Of a stretch of DNA of 57,367 bases, positions 40,493 to 49,956 are shown piece after piece. The stretch is from Streptomyces typhae (GTDB taxonomy: Bacteria; Actinomycetota; Actinomycetes; Streptomycetales; Streptomycetaceae). Position numbers and translations under genes: made by a program. The DNA lies in the NCBI RefSeq assembly GCF_009755605.1, contig NZ_WPNZ01000039.1, positions 1 to 57,367 on the forward strand, read 5' to 3'. A model generated the notes under the pieces. The model saw nothing but the letters and a program-made list of their open reading frames with translations. It had not been told where the DNA came from and ran no database searches. Each line of letters starts with the position of its first letter. The first letter of the stretch is position 1.

Positions 40493-40945
40493 CTACCCGC
40501 CCGCCGCACCGCCGTCCTGAGGCGCCGGCTCCAGATCGAACTCCCCGTCCCGCGCCCCGAGCACGAAGGCCGTCCACTCCGCCTCGGTGTAGCGCAGGAC
40601 GGTCTCCGGGTCGAGGGAGGACCGCATGGCGACGGCGCCGTCGGGCAGGTACGCGATCTCGACCCGCTCCTCGTGCGTCTCGGTACCGGGGGCGCTGTGC
40701 CATTCGACGCCGGAGATGTCGAGTGCGTAGAGCTCGTTCTTCTCCCGCTCCTTGCGCGCCTTGATCTCCTCTTCGGACTCCCGGCCCCGCTCCGCCCCTC
40801 GGGCCTGTTCCGACTCCCGGCCTGGCTCCGCCCCTCGGGCCTGTTCCGACTCCCGGCCTGGCTCCGCCCCTCGGGCCTGCTCCGACTCCCGGCCTGGCTC
40901 CAATTCCCCGCCCTGCTCCTGCGCCTCGTTCTGTGCCTCGGCCAT
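40493..40945 (-). CDS. DUF397 domain protein with N-terminal 12-residue repeats
   Basis: The protein has 150 residues. The C-terminal 65 form a DUF397 domain (SGVEWHSAPGTETHEERVEIAYLPDGAVAMR, then TEAEWTAFVLGARDGEFD). The N-terminal half is three to four copies of a charged unit GRESEQARGAEP encoded by a 36-bp repeat, then a Glu/Lys-rich helix. DUF397 proteins usually pair with an adjacent XRE-type regulator in Streptomyces, but none is present here. It is reverse, between the esx genes and eccC. A type VII-linked regulatory role is only suggested by position. Confidence 0.82.
   Translation of the reverse strand: MAEAQNEAQEQGGELEPGRESEQARGAEPGRESEQARGAEPGRESEQARGAERGRESEEEIKARKEREKNELYALDISGVEWHSAPGTETHEERVEIAYLPDGAVAMRSSLDPETVLRYTEAEWTAFVLGARDGEFDLEPAPQDGGAAGG
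40776..40912 (-). repeat. 36-bp coding repeat in the DUF397 gene
   Basis: GACTCCCGGCC (forward strand) recurs exactly every 36 bases at 40776, 40812, 40848 and 40884, encoding a 12-residue charged unit. The frame is kept, so copy number can vary. Confidence 0.9.
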
Positions 40946-41067
40946 GGTGGAACGGCCCCTTCCCGACGTACGGCGTACGGACGAACTCTGCGCACACCCT
41001 ACTTCGCGCTCTGTTACTCAGGGGGGCGTCCAGCGAACCCGAAGCAGCCCCGCCCGCCCCCCTGGCC

Positions 41068-44000
41068 TCACAACCGCGCAGCCACCAACCCCGTCTGCAC
41101 CAACGGCCTCCCCCGCTTCCGCGAGACGAAGACGCCCCGCCCCACCGGCATCGGCCGGGGCCGTACCCCGCCCAGGACGTCACCCTCGCTCGGATCGCCC
41201 GCCATGACGACACCCTGCGCCCCGAGTTCCAGCATGCGCTGCATGAAGGGCTCGTACGCGGCCCGGCTCGCGCCCGCGGTCGAGCGGGCGATGATGAAGC
41301 GGACGCCGACGTCGCGGGCGAAGGGCAGGCTCTCGGTGAGCTTGGCGAGCGGGTTGCCGCTGGATGTGGACACGAGGTCGTAGTCGTCCACGATCACGAA
41401 GACCGTGGGGCCCTGCCACCAGGAGCGGTCGCGCAGCTGCTGCGCCGTGACGTCCGAGCCGGGCGTGCGGCGGCGCATCAGGTCGGCGAGGGCGTCGACG
41501 TGATGGTCCATGGCGTTCGACATCGGCACGTACTCCGCCAGGTGCGACGCCGGGGTGACGTCCAGGAGCGAGCGGCGGTTGTCGACCACGAAGAGCTTGC
41601 AGGCGTCTCCGCTGTAGCGTTCCGTCAGGCGCCGGACGAGCAGGCGCAGCAGGTTCGACTTGCCGGACTCGCTCTCACCGAGGATCAGGAAGAACGGGTC
41701 CTGCTCGAAGTCCACGAAGACGGGCTCCAGACGGGACTCGTCCAGGGCGAAGGACACACCCCGGTCGGGGAACGCGTCGCCCGGCGGCAGCAGCTCCGCG
41801 GGGAGTTCACGCGGGAGCAGCCGGACCTGGGGCGCGGGCGCCTGCGTCCAGTGCCGGGCGACCTCGGCGGCGAGCGCGGCGGTCGCCTCGGCGAGGTCCA
41901 CGTCCGACGTGACGCCGTCGAGGCGCGGCACGGCCGCCATGAAGTGCTGCTTCTGGGGCGACTGGCCGCGGCCCGGCACCCCCGGGGGCACGTTGGCGGC
42001 GACCTTGCGGTCGAACTCGGAGTCCATCGTGTCGCCCAGCCGCAGCTCCAGGCGGTTGACCAGGTGGTCCTTGAGGTTCGCGCGGACCTCCATCGACCGG
42101 GACGCGGCAAGGACCAGATGGACGCCGTAGCCGAGGCCGCGGGCCGCGATGTCGAGGACGTGCTCCTCCAACGCCTCGTACTCGGAACGGAAGTTGCCCC
42201 ATCCGTCGATCACCAGGAAGACATCGCCCCACGGCTGGTCCTGGACGGTGATGTCCCCGCGCGCCCGGCGCGCCCGGAAGTCGGCGATCGACGCGATGCC
42301 CGCCGTACGGAAGTACTCCTCGCGGCGCGACAGGACGCCGTACACCTCGGCGACCGTCCGCCGCACCCGCTCCGGGTCGAGCCGGGACGCCACCCCGCCG
42401 ACGTGCGGCAGGCCCGCCACCGCCGAAAGGCCGCCGCCACCGAAGTCCAGTCCGTAGAACTGCACTTCGTGCGGGGTGTGGGTGAGGGCGAAGGACGCGA
42501 TCAGGGAGCGCAGCAGCGTCGACTTGCCGGACTGCGGGCCGCCCAGGATCTGCAGATGGCCCGCCGCGCCCGCGAAGTCGCACCAGAGCGGGTCACGGCG
42601 CTGTTCGTACGGCTTGTCGACGAGGCCGAGGGGTACGACGAGACGGCCCGCGCCCTCGTAACCGGGCTGCGTGAGACCCCGGCCGGGCACGGCCGCGAGC
42701 CCCGGGAGCAGCGCGTCGAGCGGCGGCGGACTGTCCAGCGGCGGCAGCCACACCTGGTGCGCGGCCGGGCCGCGGGCCTCGACGCGGCCCACGATCACAT
42801 CGAGCACCGTGTCGGCGAGCGCGTCGTCGGCGTCCGGGTCGGCGGCGGCCCGCGGATCGGGCACCGCGGGCCGCGCGTAGCGCACCGGCACCTCGGCCGC
42901 CGTGAACAGCACAGGACGCCGGTCCACGGGCAGCGGCCCGCCGAGCGCGGCGGCCCGCGCCGCACCGGACCGATACGCCCCGGAGACATACGCGGCCTTG
43001 AAGCGCACCATCTCGTCCGTGCCGAACTTGAGGTAGCCGGAGCCGGGCACGTTCGGCAGGTGGTAGGCATCGGCGACGCCCAGCGCCGCCCGGGACTCCG
43101 CCACGGAGAACGTACGCAGGCCCACGCGGTAGGAGAGATAGGTCTCCAGGCCGCGCAGCCGCCCCTCCTCCAGACGCTGCGAAGCGAGCAGCAGATGCAC
43201 GCCGAGCGAGCGGCCGATGCGGCCGATCTGCACGAACATGTCGATGAAGTCAGGCTTGGCGGTGAGGAGTTCACTGAACTCGTCGATCACGAGGACGAGC
43301 GAGGGGATGGGCCCCAAGGGGGCACCCGCCGCCCGCGCCTTCTCGTAGTCGTGGACGTTCGCGTAGTTGCCGGCGTCGCGCAGCAGTTCCTGGCGGCGGT
43401 TGAGCTCGCCCCGGATGGAGTCGCCCATGCGGTCCACCAGGGCCAGATCGTCCGCGAGGTTGGTGATCATCGCGGCGACGTGCGGCAGCTGCGCCATGCC
43501 CGCGAAGGTCGCGCCGCCCTTGAAGTCGGCGAGGACGAAGTTCAGCGTCTCCGACGAGTGGGTCACGGCGAGGCCGAGCACGAGGGTGCGAAGCAGCTCC
43601 GACTTGCCGGAACCCGTCGCTCCCACACACAGCCCGTGCGGCCCCATGCCCTCCTGGGCGGCCTCCTTGAGGTCGAGCATCACCGGGCGGCCGTCCTCAC
43701 CCACCCCGATCGGGACCCGCAGCCGCTCGGCGAGGGAACGCGGCCGCCAGGTGCGGGCCGTGTCCACCGACGCGGCGTCGCCGAGGCCGAGGAGGTCGGT
43801 GAAGTCCAGGTTGGCGAGCAGCGGCTGGTCGTCGTCACCGCCCGACGCGACGCGCAGCGGGGCGAGCTGCCGCGCGAGGGCCTCGGCGGCCTCGTACGAG
43901 AGCGCGTCGGGAGCCCCCTCGTACACCAGGCCGTGTCCGGATTCCATGCGCAGCGCGTTCGGCCGTACGACGACGGACAGGTCGCCCCGGCCGCCCGCGG

Positions 44001-45042
44001 GCTCGCCCGGCACGATCTCGACGACCGTGACGCCCTGGAGGCCCTCCGCCGTGGCGAGGGGGGAGTCCGGCGAGAGCGTGACACCGTCGAGGAGGACGAG
44101 GAGGTGCGGCTCGTCGGGCACCGGCGTACCGGACGGCTGGAAGCGCGGGCGGCCCGCGAGACGGGCGGCGAGCAACTGCTCTAGCACCCGCGGATCCGCG
44201 CTGATCAGACGGCGCGAGCCCGCGCCGTCCGTCGCGTCGGGGGCCTGGCAGTGCGGGAGCCACTTCGTCCACTCCCAGTGGGACGCCGCGTCCCGGCCGG
44301 CCGCGACGGCGACGACCACGTCCTGGGGCGAGTGCAGCGCGACGAGGGACGCCGTCAGGGCGCGCGCCGTGGCACGCGCCGCCTCCGGCTCACCGCTGAG
44401 GGTCAGGTGGTAGAAGGCCCGCAGGGACACGGCCATCGGCAGGTCCGCCACCGTGGTGTGCGCGGCGAGGAAGCGCTGCATCGCCCCGGCGGTCAGGGGT
44501 TCCAGGTCGTCGACAGGAGCCGTTTCGGGGGCGCGCAGCGGTGTGGCGAGCGCCTGCGGGCCGAGGCCCACGCGCACCTGCCCGAAGTCCGGGTCGCCCG
44601 GCCGCCGTTCCCATACCCGGCTGCCCTCGGCGACGAGCGCCCACAACTGCTCGGGCGACGGGTGGAGGTAGTACTGCGCGTCCCGCTGCGCCCGCTCCGC
44701 GGCGACGGCGGCACGTCGTGTTTGCGCCAGATACCGCAGATAATCGCGACGCATATCGGCCAACTGGCCCTGCGCGCCCCGGCGGTGGCGGACGAGCATC
44801 GCCACCGCCATGGCGACGGTCGATGCGATCATCACCATGCCCATGATCCTCATGAAGGGATGCGCCGTGGGCATGAAGAAGAACACCACCGAGCCGCCCA
44901 TGCCCAGCATCGGCAACAACTGCATGAGCGCGCCCTCCTGCTGGCCGCGCGGCAGCTCAGGAGGGGGTTGCAGGACGACCTCTGCCGTGGGCACCTCGGA
45001 CGGCAGAGCCCGCGGCGGCCGCTTGACGACGATGTGGCTCAC
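41068..45042 (-). CDS. eccC: Type VII secretion motor ATPase EccC (three FtsK/SpoIIIE-type domains)
   Basis: EccC recognises WXG100 substrates and drives export. The 1324-residue protein is a single-chain EccCab form. Two N-terminal helices (ALMQLLPMLGMGGSVVFFFM and RIMGMVMIASTVAMAVAML) anchor it. Three ATPase domains follow, with Walker A GATGSGKS near 474, GGPQSGKS near 833 and GESESGKS near 1120. Walker B sequences LVLVIDEFSELL, DVFLVIDGWGNF and VFVIVDDYDLV are visible. All three P-loops keep Lys and Ser. GTG at 45042 faces eccD. Expressed in reverse, it is transcribed separately from the esx genes. Confidence 0.96.
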   Translation of the reverse strand: MSHIVVKRPPRALPSEVPTAEVVLQPPPELPRGQQEGALMQLLPMLGMGGSVVFFFMPTAHPFMRIMGMVMIASTVAMAVAMLVRHRRGAQGQLADMRRDYLRYLAQTRRAAVAAERAQRDAQYYLHPSPEQLWALVAEGSRVWERRPGDPDFGQVRVGLGPQALATPLRAPETAPVDDLEPLTAGAMQRFLAAHTTVADLPMAVSLRAFYHLTLSGEPEAARATARALTASLVALHSPQDVVVAVAAGRDAASHWEWTKWLPHCQAPDATDGAGSRRLISADPRVLEQLLAARLAGRPRFQPSGTPVPDEPHLLVLLDGVTLSPDSPLATAEGLQGVTVVEIVPGEPAGGRGDLSVVVRPNALRMESGHGLVYEGAPDALSYEAAEALARQLAPLRVASGGDDDQPLLANLDFTDLLGLGDAASVDTARTWRPRSLAERLRVPIGVGEDGRPVMLDLKEAAQEGMGPHGLCVGATGSGKSELLRTLVLGLAVTHSSETLNFVLADFKGGATFAGMAQLPHVAAMITNLADDLALVDRMGDSIRGELNRRQELLRDAGNYANVHDYEKARAAGAPLGPIPSLVLVIDEFSELLTAKPDFIDMFVQIGRIGRSLGVHLLLASQRLEEGRLRGLETYLSYRVGLRTFSVAESRAALGVADAYHLPNVPGSGYLKFGTDEMVRFKAAYVSGAYRSGAARAAALGGPLPVDRRPVLFTAAEVPVRYARPAVPDPRAAADPDADDALADTVLDVIVGRVEARGPAAHQVWLPPLDSPPPLDALLPGLAAVPGRGLTQPGYEGAGRLVVPLGLVDKPYEQRRDPLWCDFAGAAGHLQILGGPQSGKSTLLRSLIASFALTHTPHEVQFYGLDFGGGGLSAVAGLPHVGGVASRLDPERVRRTVAEVYGVLSRREEYFRTAGIASIADFRARRARGDITVQDQPWGDVFLVIDGWGNFRSEYEALEEHVLDIAARGLGYGVHLVLAASRSMEVRANLKDHLVNRLELRLGDTMDSEFDRKVAANVPPGVPGRGQSPQKQHFMAAVPRLDGVTSDVDLAEATAALAAEVARHWTQAPAPQVRLLPRELPAELLPPGDAFPDRGVSFALDESRLEPVFVDFEQDPFFLILGESESGKSNLLRLLVRRLTERYSGDACKLFVVDNRRSLLDVTPASHLAEYVPMSNAMDHHVDALADLMRRRTPGSDVTAQQLRDRSWWQGPTVFVIVDDYDLVSTSSGNPLAKLTESLPFARDVGVRFIIARSTAGASRAAYEPFMQRMLELGAQGVVMAGDPSEGDVLGGVRPRPMPVGRGVFVSRKRGRPLVQTGLVAARL

Positions 45043-45123
45043 TGACCACCCATTCCCTCGCAGGAGTGCGGAACCGCCCGCCGCGACCGTGCGAGGGCGA
45101 CTGTCGGCCGACTCGCGATCCTA

Positions 45124-45153
45124 CTGACCCAGGTCGTCAGGCGGGGCGATAAG
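45124..45153 (+). promoter_or_regulatory. Weak candidate promoter for eccD
   Basis: CTGACC (45124-45129) and GATAAG (45148-45153) are 18 bases apart in the eccC-eccD divergent gap. The -10 match is poor. Confidence 0.3.
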
Positions 45154-45246
45154 GTGCCTCTGGTTCGCGTGAGCATCTGCGAACTGCGCGAAGGAGAAAG
45201 GCCGTTCGGTGTGACCGGCAGCGGGCGCGCCAGAGGGGGACGACGG

Positions 45247-46797
45247 GTGAGCGTGACAACTTCTGCCGCCGCCGGGGCCGGCGGTCCCGGGCGGACGCCG
45301 GGGAGCGGCGCCCCGGCCGCCGCCGCACCCGCGGTGCTCCCCGGATCCGCGTCCGGCCTCGGCTTCTGCCGAGTCACCGTCGTCGCCCCCGACAGCCGCA
45401 TGGACGTGGCGCTCCCCGACGACATCCCGGTCGCCGACATCTACCCCGAGATCCTCCGCCTCTCGCGGCAGCGCCCCGCCGATGGCGCACCCGTCGGCTA
45501 CCACCTCGTACGCCGTGACGGCACCGTCCTCGACAGCGCCCGCTCCTTCGCCGCCCAGCGCATCCTCGACGGCGAGCTGCTCACCCTGCGCCCCTTCTCC
45601 GCGTCGCTGCCGCCCGCCGTCTTCGACGACGTGTCCGACGCCATCGCCTCCGCGGTGACGCGCGACCGGGCGCTGTGGAACGCCGATCTGACGCGGGTCG
45701 CGGGCCTGGCAGGCGGCGCCGTGCTGCCGTTCCTCCTCGCGTTCGCGGCCTGGAGCGCGGCTCCCCGGCACGACACGCACGGTCTTTCCGGCGTCCTCGC
45801 GGCCGTCGCCGGCCTGCTGCTGCTCACCTTCGCCTGCGTCCGCGCGCGGATCTACGACGACCGGGCCGCGGCCGTGGCGCTCGGCGTCGGCGCCCTGCCG
45901 AACGTGGCGGTGGCCGGCTCGGGGCTGCTGCCCCTGACCGACGGACAGGGCGTCGGCAGGCTGCAGTTCCTGCTCGCCTGCGCGGCCGTGCTCATCGCCT
46001 CCGTGGTGCTCGTCCTGGTGTCGCCGCGCGCCGACGGCCCGTTCGTGGCCTGTGCCTCCGCCGCCGCCATCGGGCTCCTCGCCGCGTTCGCCGCCGGTGT
46101 CCGCGAGCTGACACCGGCCGAGACGGCATCGCTCTGCGCTCCCGTGGCCGTCGGCGCGCTCGCCTTCCTGCCGGGCCTCTCCATGCGCTTCGCCCGGCTG
46201 CCCATCGGCTTCGACTCGCCGCACGCCTCACGACCTGCCTACGACCCCGACCCGGACCCCGCGCCCCACGAGCCGGTCGACGCCGAGCGCATCGCCGCCC
46301 AGGCCCGCCGCGGCCACGAACTCCTTGTCGGCCTGGTCGGCGGCTGCGCCCTGGTGTCCGTCGGCGCCGCGGCGGTCCTCGGCTTCGCGGACGACGTGTG
46401 GGCCCAGCTGCTCGCCCTCGCCACCGGCGTCGCCATGCTCATGCGCGCCCAGCTCTTCCGCTACACGGCCCAGGTCGCCGCCACGCTGGCCGCCGGGCTC
46501 GGCTGCCTGCTGCTGCTCGGCGTCGGGCTGTGCCTGAACCCGCCGGAGGGCCTGGTCCGCGACGCCCTCGCCGGTGACTCGGGCGCGCTCGACCTGCGGA
46601 CGATCTGGCTCGTGGCGGCGATCGCGGCGGTGGCCGCGCTGACCACCGCCGTCGGCCTGATCACGGCACGTAGCGGAGTGACCCCCTTCTGGGGCCGCTT
46701 CCTGGAGATCGCCGAGGTCTTCGTCCTCCTGACCCTGGTGCCGCTCACCCTTGCGGTGTTCGACGTGTACGCGTCGGCCCGCGCGATGACGAGCTGA
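45247..46797 (+). CDS. eccD: Type VII secretion integral membrane protein EccD
   Basis: EccD forms the membrane vestibule of ESX machines. The roughly 516-residue protein has an N-terminal ubiquitin-like (YukD-type) domain (CRVTVVAPDSRMDVALPDDIPVADIYPEIL) of about 80 residues, then about eleven membrane helices with an acidic cytoplasmic loop (YDPDPDPAPHEPVDAERI) in the middle, as in the family. I prefer GTG 45247 with GAGGGGG eight bases upstream; GTG 45211 behind AAGGAG is an alternative. It is divergent from eccC. The 46798-47029 gap then leads to rpsO; TACTCT at 46856 is a possible -10 there. Confidence 0.92.
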   Translation: MSVTTSAAAGAGGPGRTPGSGAPAAAAPAVLPGSASGLGFCRVTVVAPDSRMDVALPDDIPVADIYPEILRLSRQRPADGAPVGYHLVRRDGTVLDSARSFAAQRILDGELLTLRPFSASLPPAVFDDVSDAIASAVTRDRALWNADLTRVAGLAGGAVLPFLLAFAAWSAAPRHDTHGLSGVLAAVAGLLLLTFACVRARIYDDRAAAVALGVGALPNVAVAGSGLLPLTDGQGVGRLQFLLACAAVLIASVVLVLVSPRADGPFVACASAAAIGLLAAFAAGVRELTPAETASLCAPVAVGALAFLPGLSMRFARLPIGFDSPHASRPAYDPDPDPAPHEPVDAERIAAQARRGHELLVGLVGGCALVSVGAAAVLGFADDVWAQLLALATGVAMLMRAQLFRYTAQVAATLAAGLGCLLLLGVGLCLNPPEGLVRDALAGDSGALDLRTIWLVAAIAAVAALTTAVGLITARSGVTPFWGRFLEIAEVFVLLTLVPLTLAVFDVYASARAMTS

Positions 46798-47029
46798 GGC
46801 GCACCCCCCGCGGCCGGGGCAGCCGCCTCCTGTAAGCGCCCGAGCCCCGGCCTGGTACTCTGTGTGACGGCCGCATGTCTGCGCACCCCCCGAGGCCCCC
46901 AGGCCAGGGAGAAGCGCCGCGCGGCAGCCCGCCCCCCGGGGCGGACCCCGGCCTCCCGAGTCACGGAAGCTCCCCTGAGTAGAAGACCAGGGGCACTCGA
47001 AGGCACTGAAGACATCACAAGGAGTACGC

Positions 47030-47317
47030 GTGTCGCTCGACGCCGCTACGAAGAAGCAGATCATGACCGAGTTCGGCCAGAAGGAGGGCGACACCGGCTC
47101 CCCCGAGGTCCAGGTGGCACTGCTCTCCCGCCGCATCTCGGACCTGACCGAGCACCTCAAGACGCACAAGCACGACCACCACTCCCGTCGTGGTCTGCTG
47201 ATCCTCGTCGGTCAGCGCCGCCGTCTGCTGCAGTACCTGGCCAAGAAGGACATCCAGCGCTTCCGTGCGCTGGTCGACCGGCTCGGCATCCGCCGCGGTG
47301 CGGCCGGCGCCAAGTAA
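47030..47317 (+). CDS. rpsO: 30S ribosomal protein S15
   Basis: S15 binds 16S rRNA and organises the platform of the small subunit. The 95-residue protein shows the conserved FGQKEGDTGSPEVQVALLSRRI and LKTHKHDHHSRRGLLILVGQRRRLL, with a few extra C-terminal residues (RRGAAGAK). GTG at 47030 has AAGGAG upstream. It is followed by a hairpin and then pnp. The rpsO-pnp operon is a known RNase III target in Streptomyces, where the intergenic hairpin is cleaved. Confidence 0.97.
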   Translation: MSLDAATKKQIMTEFGQKEGDTGSPEVQVALLSRRISDLTEHLKTHKHDHHSRRGLLILVGQRRRLLQYLAKKDIQRFRALVDRLGIRRGAAGAK

Positions 47318-47326
47318 GACGCCGTG

Positions 47327-47363
47327 AAGGGAGCGGTTCCCACTCGAAGGGGGCCGCTCCCTT
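47327..47363 (+). terminator. rpsO-pnp intergenic hairpin (attenuator / RNase III site)
   Basis: AAGGGAGCGG (47327-47336) pairs with CCGCTCCCTT (47354-47363) and is followed by a short T-run, ten bases after the rpsO stop. In Streptomyces coelicolor the equivalent hairpin is reported to be a partial terminator and an RNase III cleavage site. Confidence 0.75.
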
Positions 47364-47426
47364 TGCTGTACGTGCGCGTTGTCAGCGGAGCTTTGTAACC
47401 TGGTGACGTCCGGCACGGTACGGACA

Positions 47427-47468
47427 GCATCGAGCACAGCAAGAAGTGCATCGAGCACAGCAAGAAGT
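47427..47468. repeat. Perfect 21-bp tandem duplication in the pnp leader
   Basis: Bases 47427-47447 are repeated exactly at 47448-47468 (core ATCGAGCACAGCAAGAAGT). The remaining 400-base rpsO-pnp gap also has two near copies of CCCCGGCCACACGGGCC at about 47643-47690. It holds no gene. Confidence 0.9.
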
Positions 47469-47718
47469 ACGCCGTACGCAGTACGACCCCATGGGAGGGG
47501 CGCATCCGCCGCCGCCGGTCCTCGGTAGTGGCCCCCGGGATACGAAAGAGACGAACCCCGGGTGCTTCGATCGAAGACCGGCCCGCACACACGATGCGCT
47601 TCTCCCGCCACCGCACGGCCGCACGGGCCCGCGGTGGAATCCCCCCGGCCACACGGGCCGAGGGATCTCCCCGGCCACACGGGCCCGGGAGCGAAGACGA
47701 AACGTAGGAGAACCGCTG

Positions 47719-49956
47719 GTGGAGAACGAGACCCACTACGCCGAGGCCGTCATCGACAACGGCACCTTCGGCACCCGCACCATCCGCTTCGAGACGGGCC
47801 GCCTGGCCCGTCAGGCCGCCGGCTCCGCCGTGGCCTACCTGGACGACGACACGATGGTCCTCTCGGCCACCAGCGCGTCCAAGAAGCCCAAGGACCAGCT
47901 CGACTTCTTCCCCCTGACGGTGGACGTCGAGGAGCGGCAGTACGCGGCCGGCAAGATCCCCGGCTCCTTCTTCCGCCGTGAGGGCCGCCCCTCCGAGGAC
48001 GCGGTCCTGACCTGCCGCCTGATCGACCGCCCGCTGCGTCCTTCCTTCAAGAAGGGCCTGCGCAACGAGATCCAGATCGTCGAGACGATCATGGCGCTCA
48101 ACCCCGACCACCTGTACGACGTGGTCGCGATCAACGCCGCCTCCTGCTCCACGCAGCTGGCCGGCCTGCCCTTCTCGGGCCCGATCGGCGGCACGCGCGT
48201 GGCGCTCATCAAGGGCCAGTGGGTCGCCTTCCCGACGCACACCGAGCTCGAGGACGCCGTCTTCGACATGGTCGTCGCCGGTCGCGTCCTGGAGGACGGC
48301 GACGTCGCGATCATGATGGTCGAGGCCGAGGCCACCGAGAAGACCGTCCAGCTCGTCAAGGACGGCGCCGAGGCCCCCACGGAGGAGGTCGTCGCCGCCG
48401 GTCTCGAGGCCGCGAAGCCCTTCATCAAGGTCCTCTGCAAGGCCCAGGCCGACCTCGCCGCCAAGGCCGCCAAGCCCACCGGCGAGTTCCCGGTCTTCCT
48501 GGACTACGAGGACGACGTCCTCGAGGCCCTGACCGCCGCCGTGAAGTCGGAGCTGTCCCAGGCCCTGACCATCCCCGGCAAGCAGGAGCGCGAGGCCGAG
48601 CTCGACCGCGTCAAGGAGATCGCCTCCGAGAAGCTGCTCCCGCAGTTCGAGGGCCGCGAGAAGGAGATCTCCGGTGCCTACCGCGCGCTGACCAAGAAGC
48701 TGGTCCGCGAGCGCGTCATCAAGGACAAGGTCCGCATCGACGGCCGCGGCGTCACGGACATCCGTACGCTGGCCGCCGAGGTCGAGGCCATCCCGCGCGT
48801 GCACGGCTCGGCGCTGTTCGAGCGCGGCGAGACCCAGATCCTCGGCGTGACGACGCTGAACATGCTCCGCATGGAGCAGCAGCTCGACACGCTGTCCCCG
48901 GTGACGCGCAAGCGCTACATGCACAACTACAACTTCCCGCCGTACTCGGTCGGTGAGACGGGCCGCGTCGGTTCGCCCAAGCGCCGCGAGATCGGCCACG
49001 GCGCGCTCGCCGAGCGCGCCATCGTGCCGGTGCTCCCCTCGCGCGAGGAGTTCCCGTACGCGATCCGTCAGGTCTCCGAAGCCCTCGGCTCGAACGGCTC
49101 GACGTCCATGGGCTCGGTCTGCGCCTCGACGATGTCGCTGCTCAACGCCGGTGTGCCGCTGAAGGCCGCCGTCGCCGGTATCGCCATGGGCCTGATCTCC
49201 CAGGAGATCGACGGCCAGACGCACTACGTCGCCCTCACCGACATCCTCGGTGCGGAGGACGCCTTCGGTGACATGGACTTCAAGGTCGCGGGAACCAAGC
49301 AGTTCGTGACCGCGCTTCAGCTCGACACCAAGCTCGACGGCATCCCCGCCTCGGTCCTGGCCGCCGCGCTGAAGCAGGCCCGTGACGCCCGCCTCCACAT
49401 CCTCGACGTGATGATGGAAGCGATCGACGTCCCGGACGAGATGTCCCCGAACGCCCCGCGGATCATCACCGTCAAGATCCCGGTGGACAAGATCGGTGAG
49501 GTCATCGGCCCGAAGGGCAAGATGATCAACCAGATCCAGGAGGACACCGGCGCCGACATCACGATCGAGGACGACGGCACCATCTACATCGGTGCCGCCG
49601 ACGGCCCGGCCGCCGAGGCCGCCCGCGCCACGATCAACGGCATCGCCAACCCGACCATGCCGGAGGTCGGCGAGCGCTACCTGGGCACGGTCGTCAAGAC
49701 CACCACCTTCGGTGCGTTCGTGTCGCTGCTCCCGGGCAAGGACGGTCTGCTGCACATCTCGCAGATCCGCAAGCTCGCCGGCGGCAAGCGCGTGGAGAAC
49801 GTCGAGGACGTCCTCGGCGTGGGCCAGAAGGTCCAGGTCGAGATCGCCGAGATCGACTCCCGCGGCAAGCTCTCCCTGATCCCCGTCGTCGAGGGCGAGG
49901 ACGGCGAGGACACCGCCGCGAAGGACTCCGAGACGAAGGACGACGCCGCCAAGTGA
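47719..49956 (+). CDS. pnp: Polyribonucleotide nucleotidyltransferase (PNPase)
   Basis: PNPase degrades RNA 3'-5' with phosphate and in Streptomyces also makes heteropolymeric 3' tails. The 745-residue protein has two RNase PH domains (the second with GRGVTDIRTLAAEVE and GSNGSTSMGSVCASTMSLLNAGVP), a KH domain (IPVDKIGEVIGPKGKMINQI) and a C-terminal S1 domain (YLGTVVKTTTFGAFVSLLPGKDGLLHIS). GTG at 47719 has GGAG upstream. It overlaps the peptidase gene by four bases. Confidence 0.97.
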   Translation: MENETHYAEAVIDNGTFGTRTIRFETGRLARQAAGSAVAYLDDDTMVLSATSASKKPKDQLDFFPLTVDVEERQYAAGKIPGSFFRREGRPSEDAVLTCRLIDRPLRPSFKKGLRNEIQIVETIMALNPDHLYDVVAINAASCSTQLAGLPFSGPIGGTRVALIKGQWVAFPTHTELEDAVFDMVVAGRVLEDGDVAIMMVEAEATEKTVQLVKDGAEAPTEEVVAAGLEAAKPFIKVLCKAQADLAAKAAKPTGEFPVFLDYEDDVLEALTAAVKSELSQALTIPGKQEREAELDRVKEIASEKLLPQFEGREKEISGAYRALTKKLVRERVIKDKVRIDGRGVTDIRTLAAEVEAIPRVHGSALFERGETQILGVTTLNMLRMEQQLDTLSPVTRKRYMHNYNFPPYSVGETGRVGSPKRREIGHGALAERAIVPVLPSREEFPYAIRQVSEALGSNGSTSMGSVCASTMSLLNAGVPLKAAVAGIAMGLISQEIDGQTHYVALTDILGAEDAFGDMDFKVAGTKQFVTALQLDTKLDGIPASVLAAALKQARDARLHILDVMMEAIDVPDEMSPNAPRIITVKIPVDKIGEVIGPKGKMINQIQEDTGADITIEDDGTIYIGAADGPAAEAARATINGIANPTMPEVGERYLGTVVKTTTFGAFVSLLPGKDGLLHISQIRKLAGGKRVENVEDVLGVGQKVQVEIAEIDSRGKLSLIPVVEGEDGEDTAAKDSETKDDAAK

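Noticed and set aside
40933..44184. Forward frame of 1083 codons opposite eccC
   Set aside because: Antisense shadow; EccC on the reverse strand has three intact P-loop domains.
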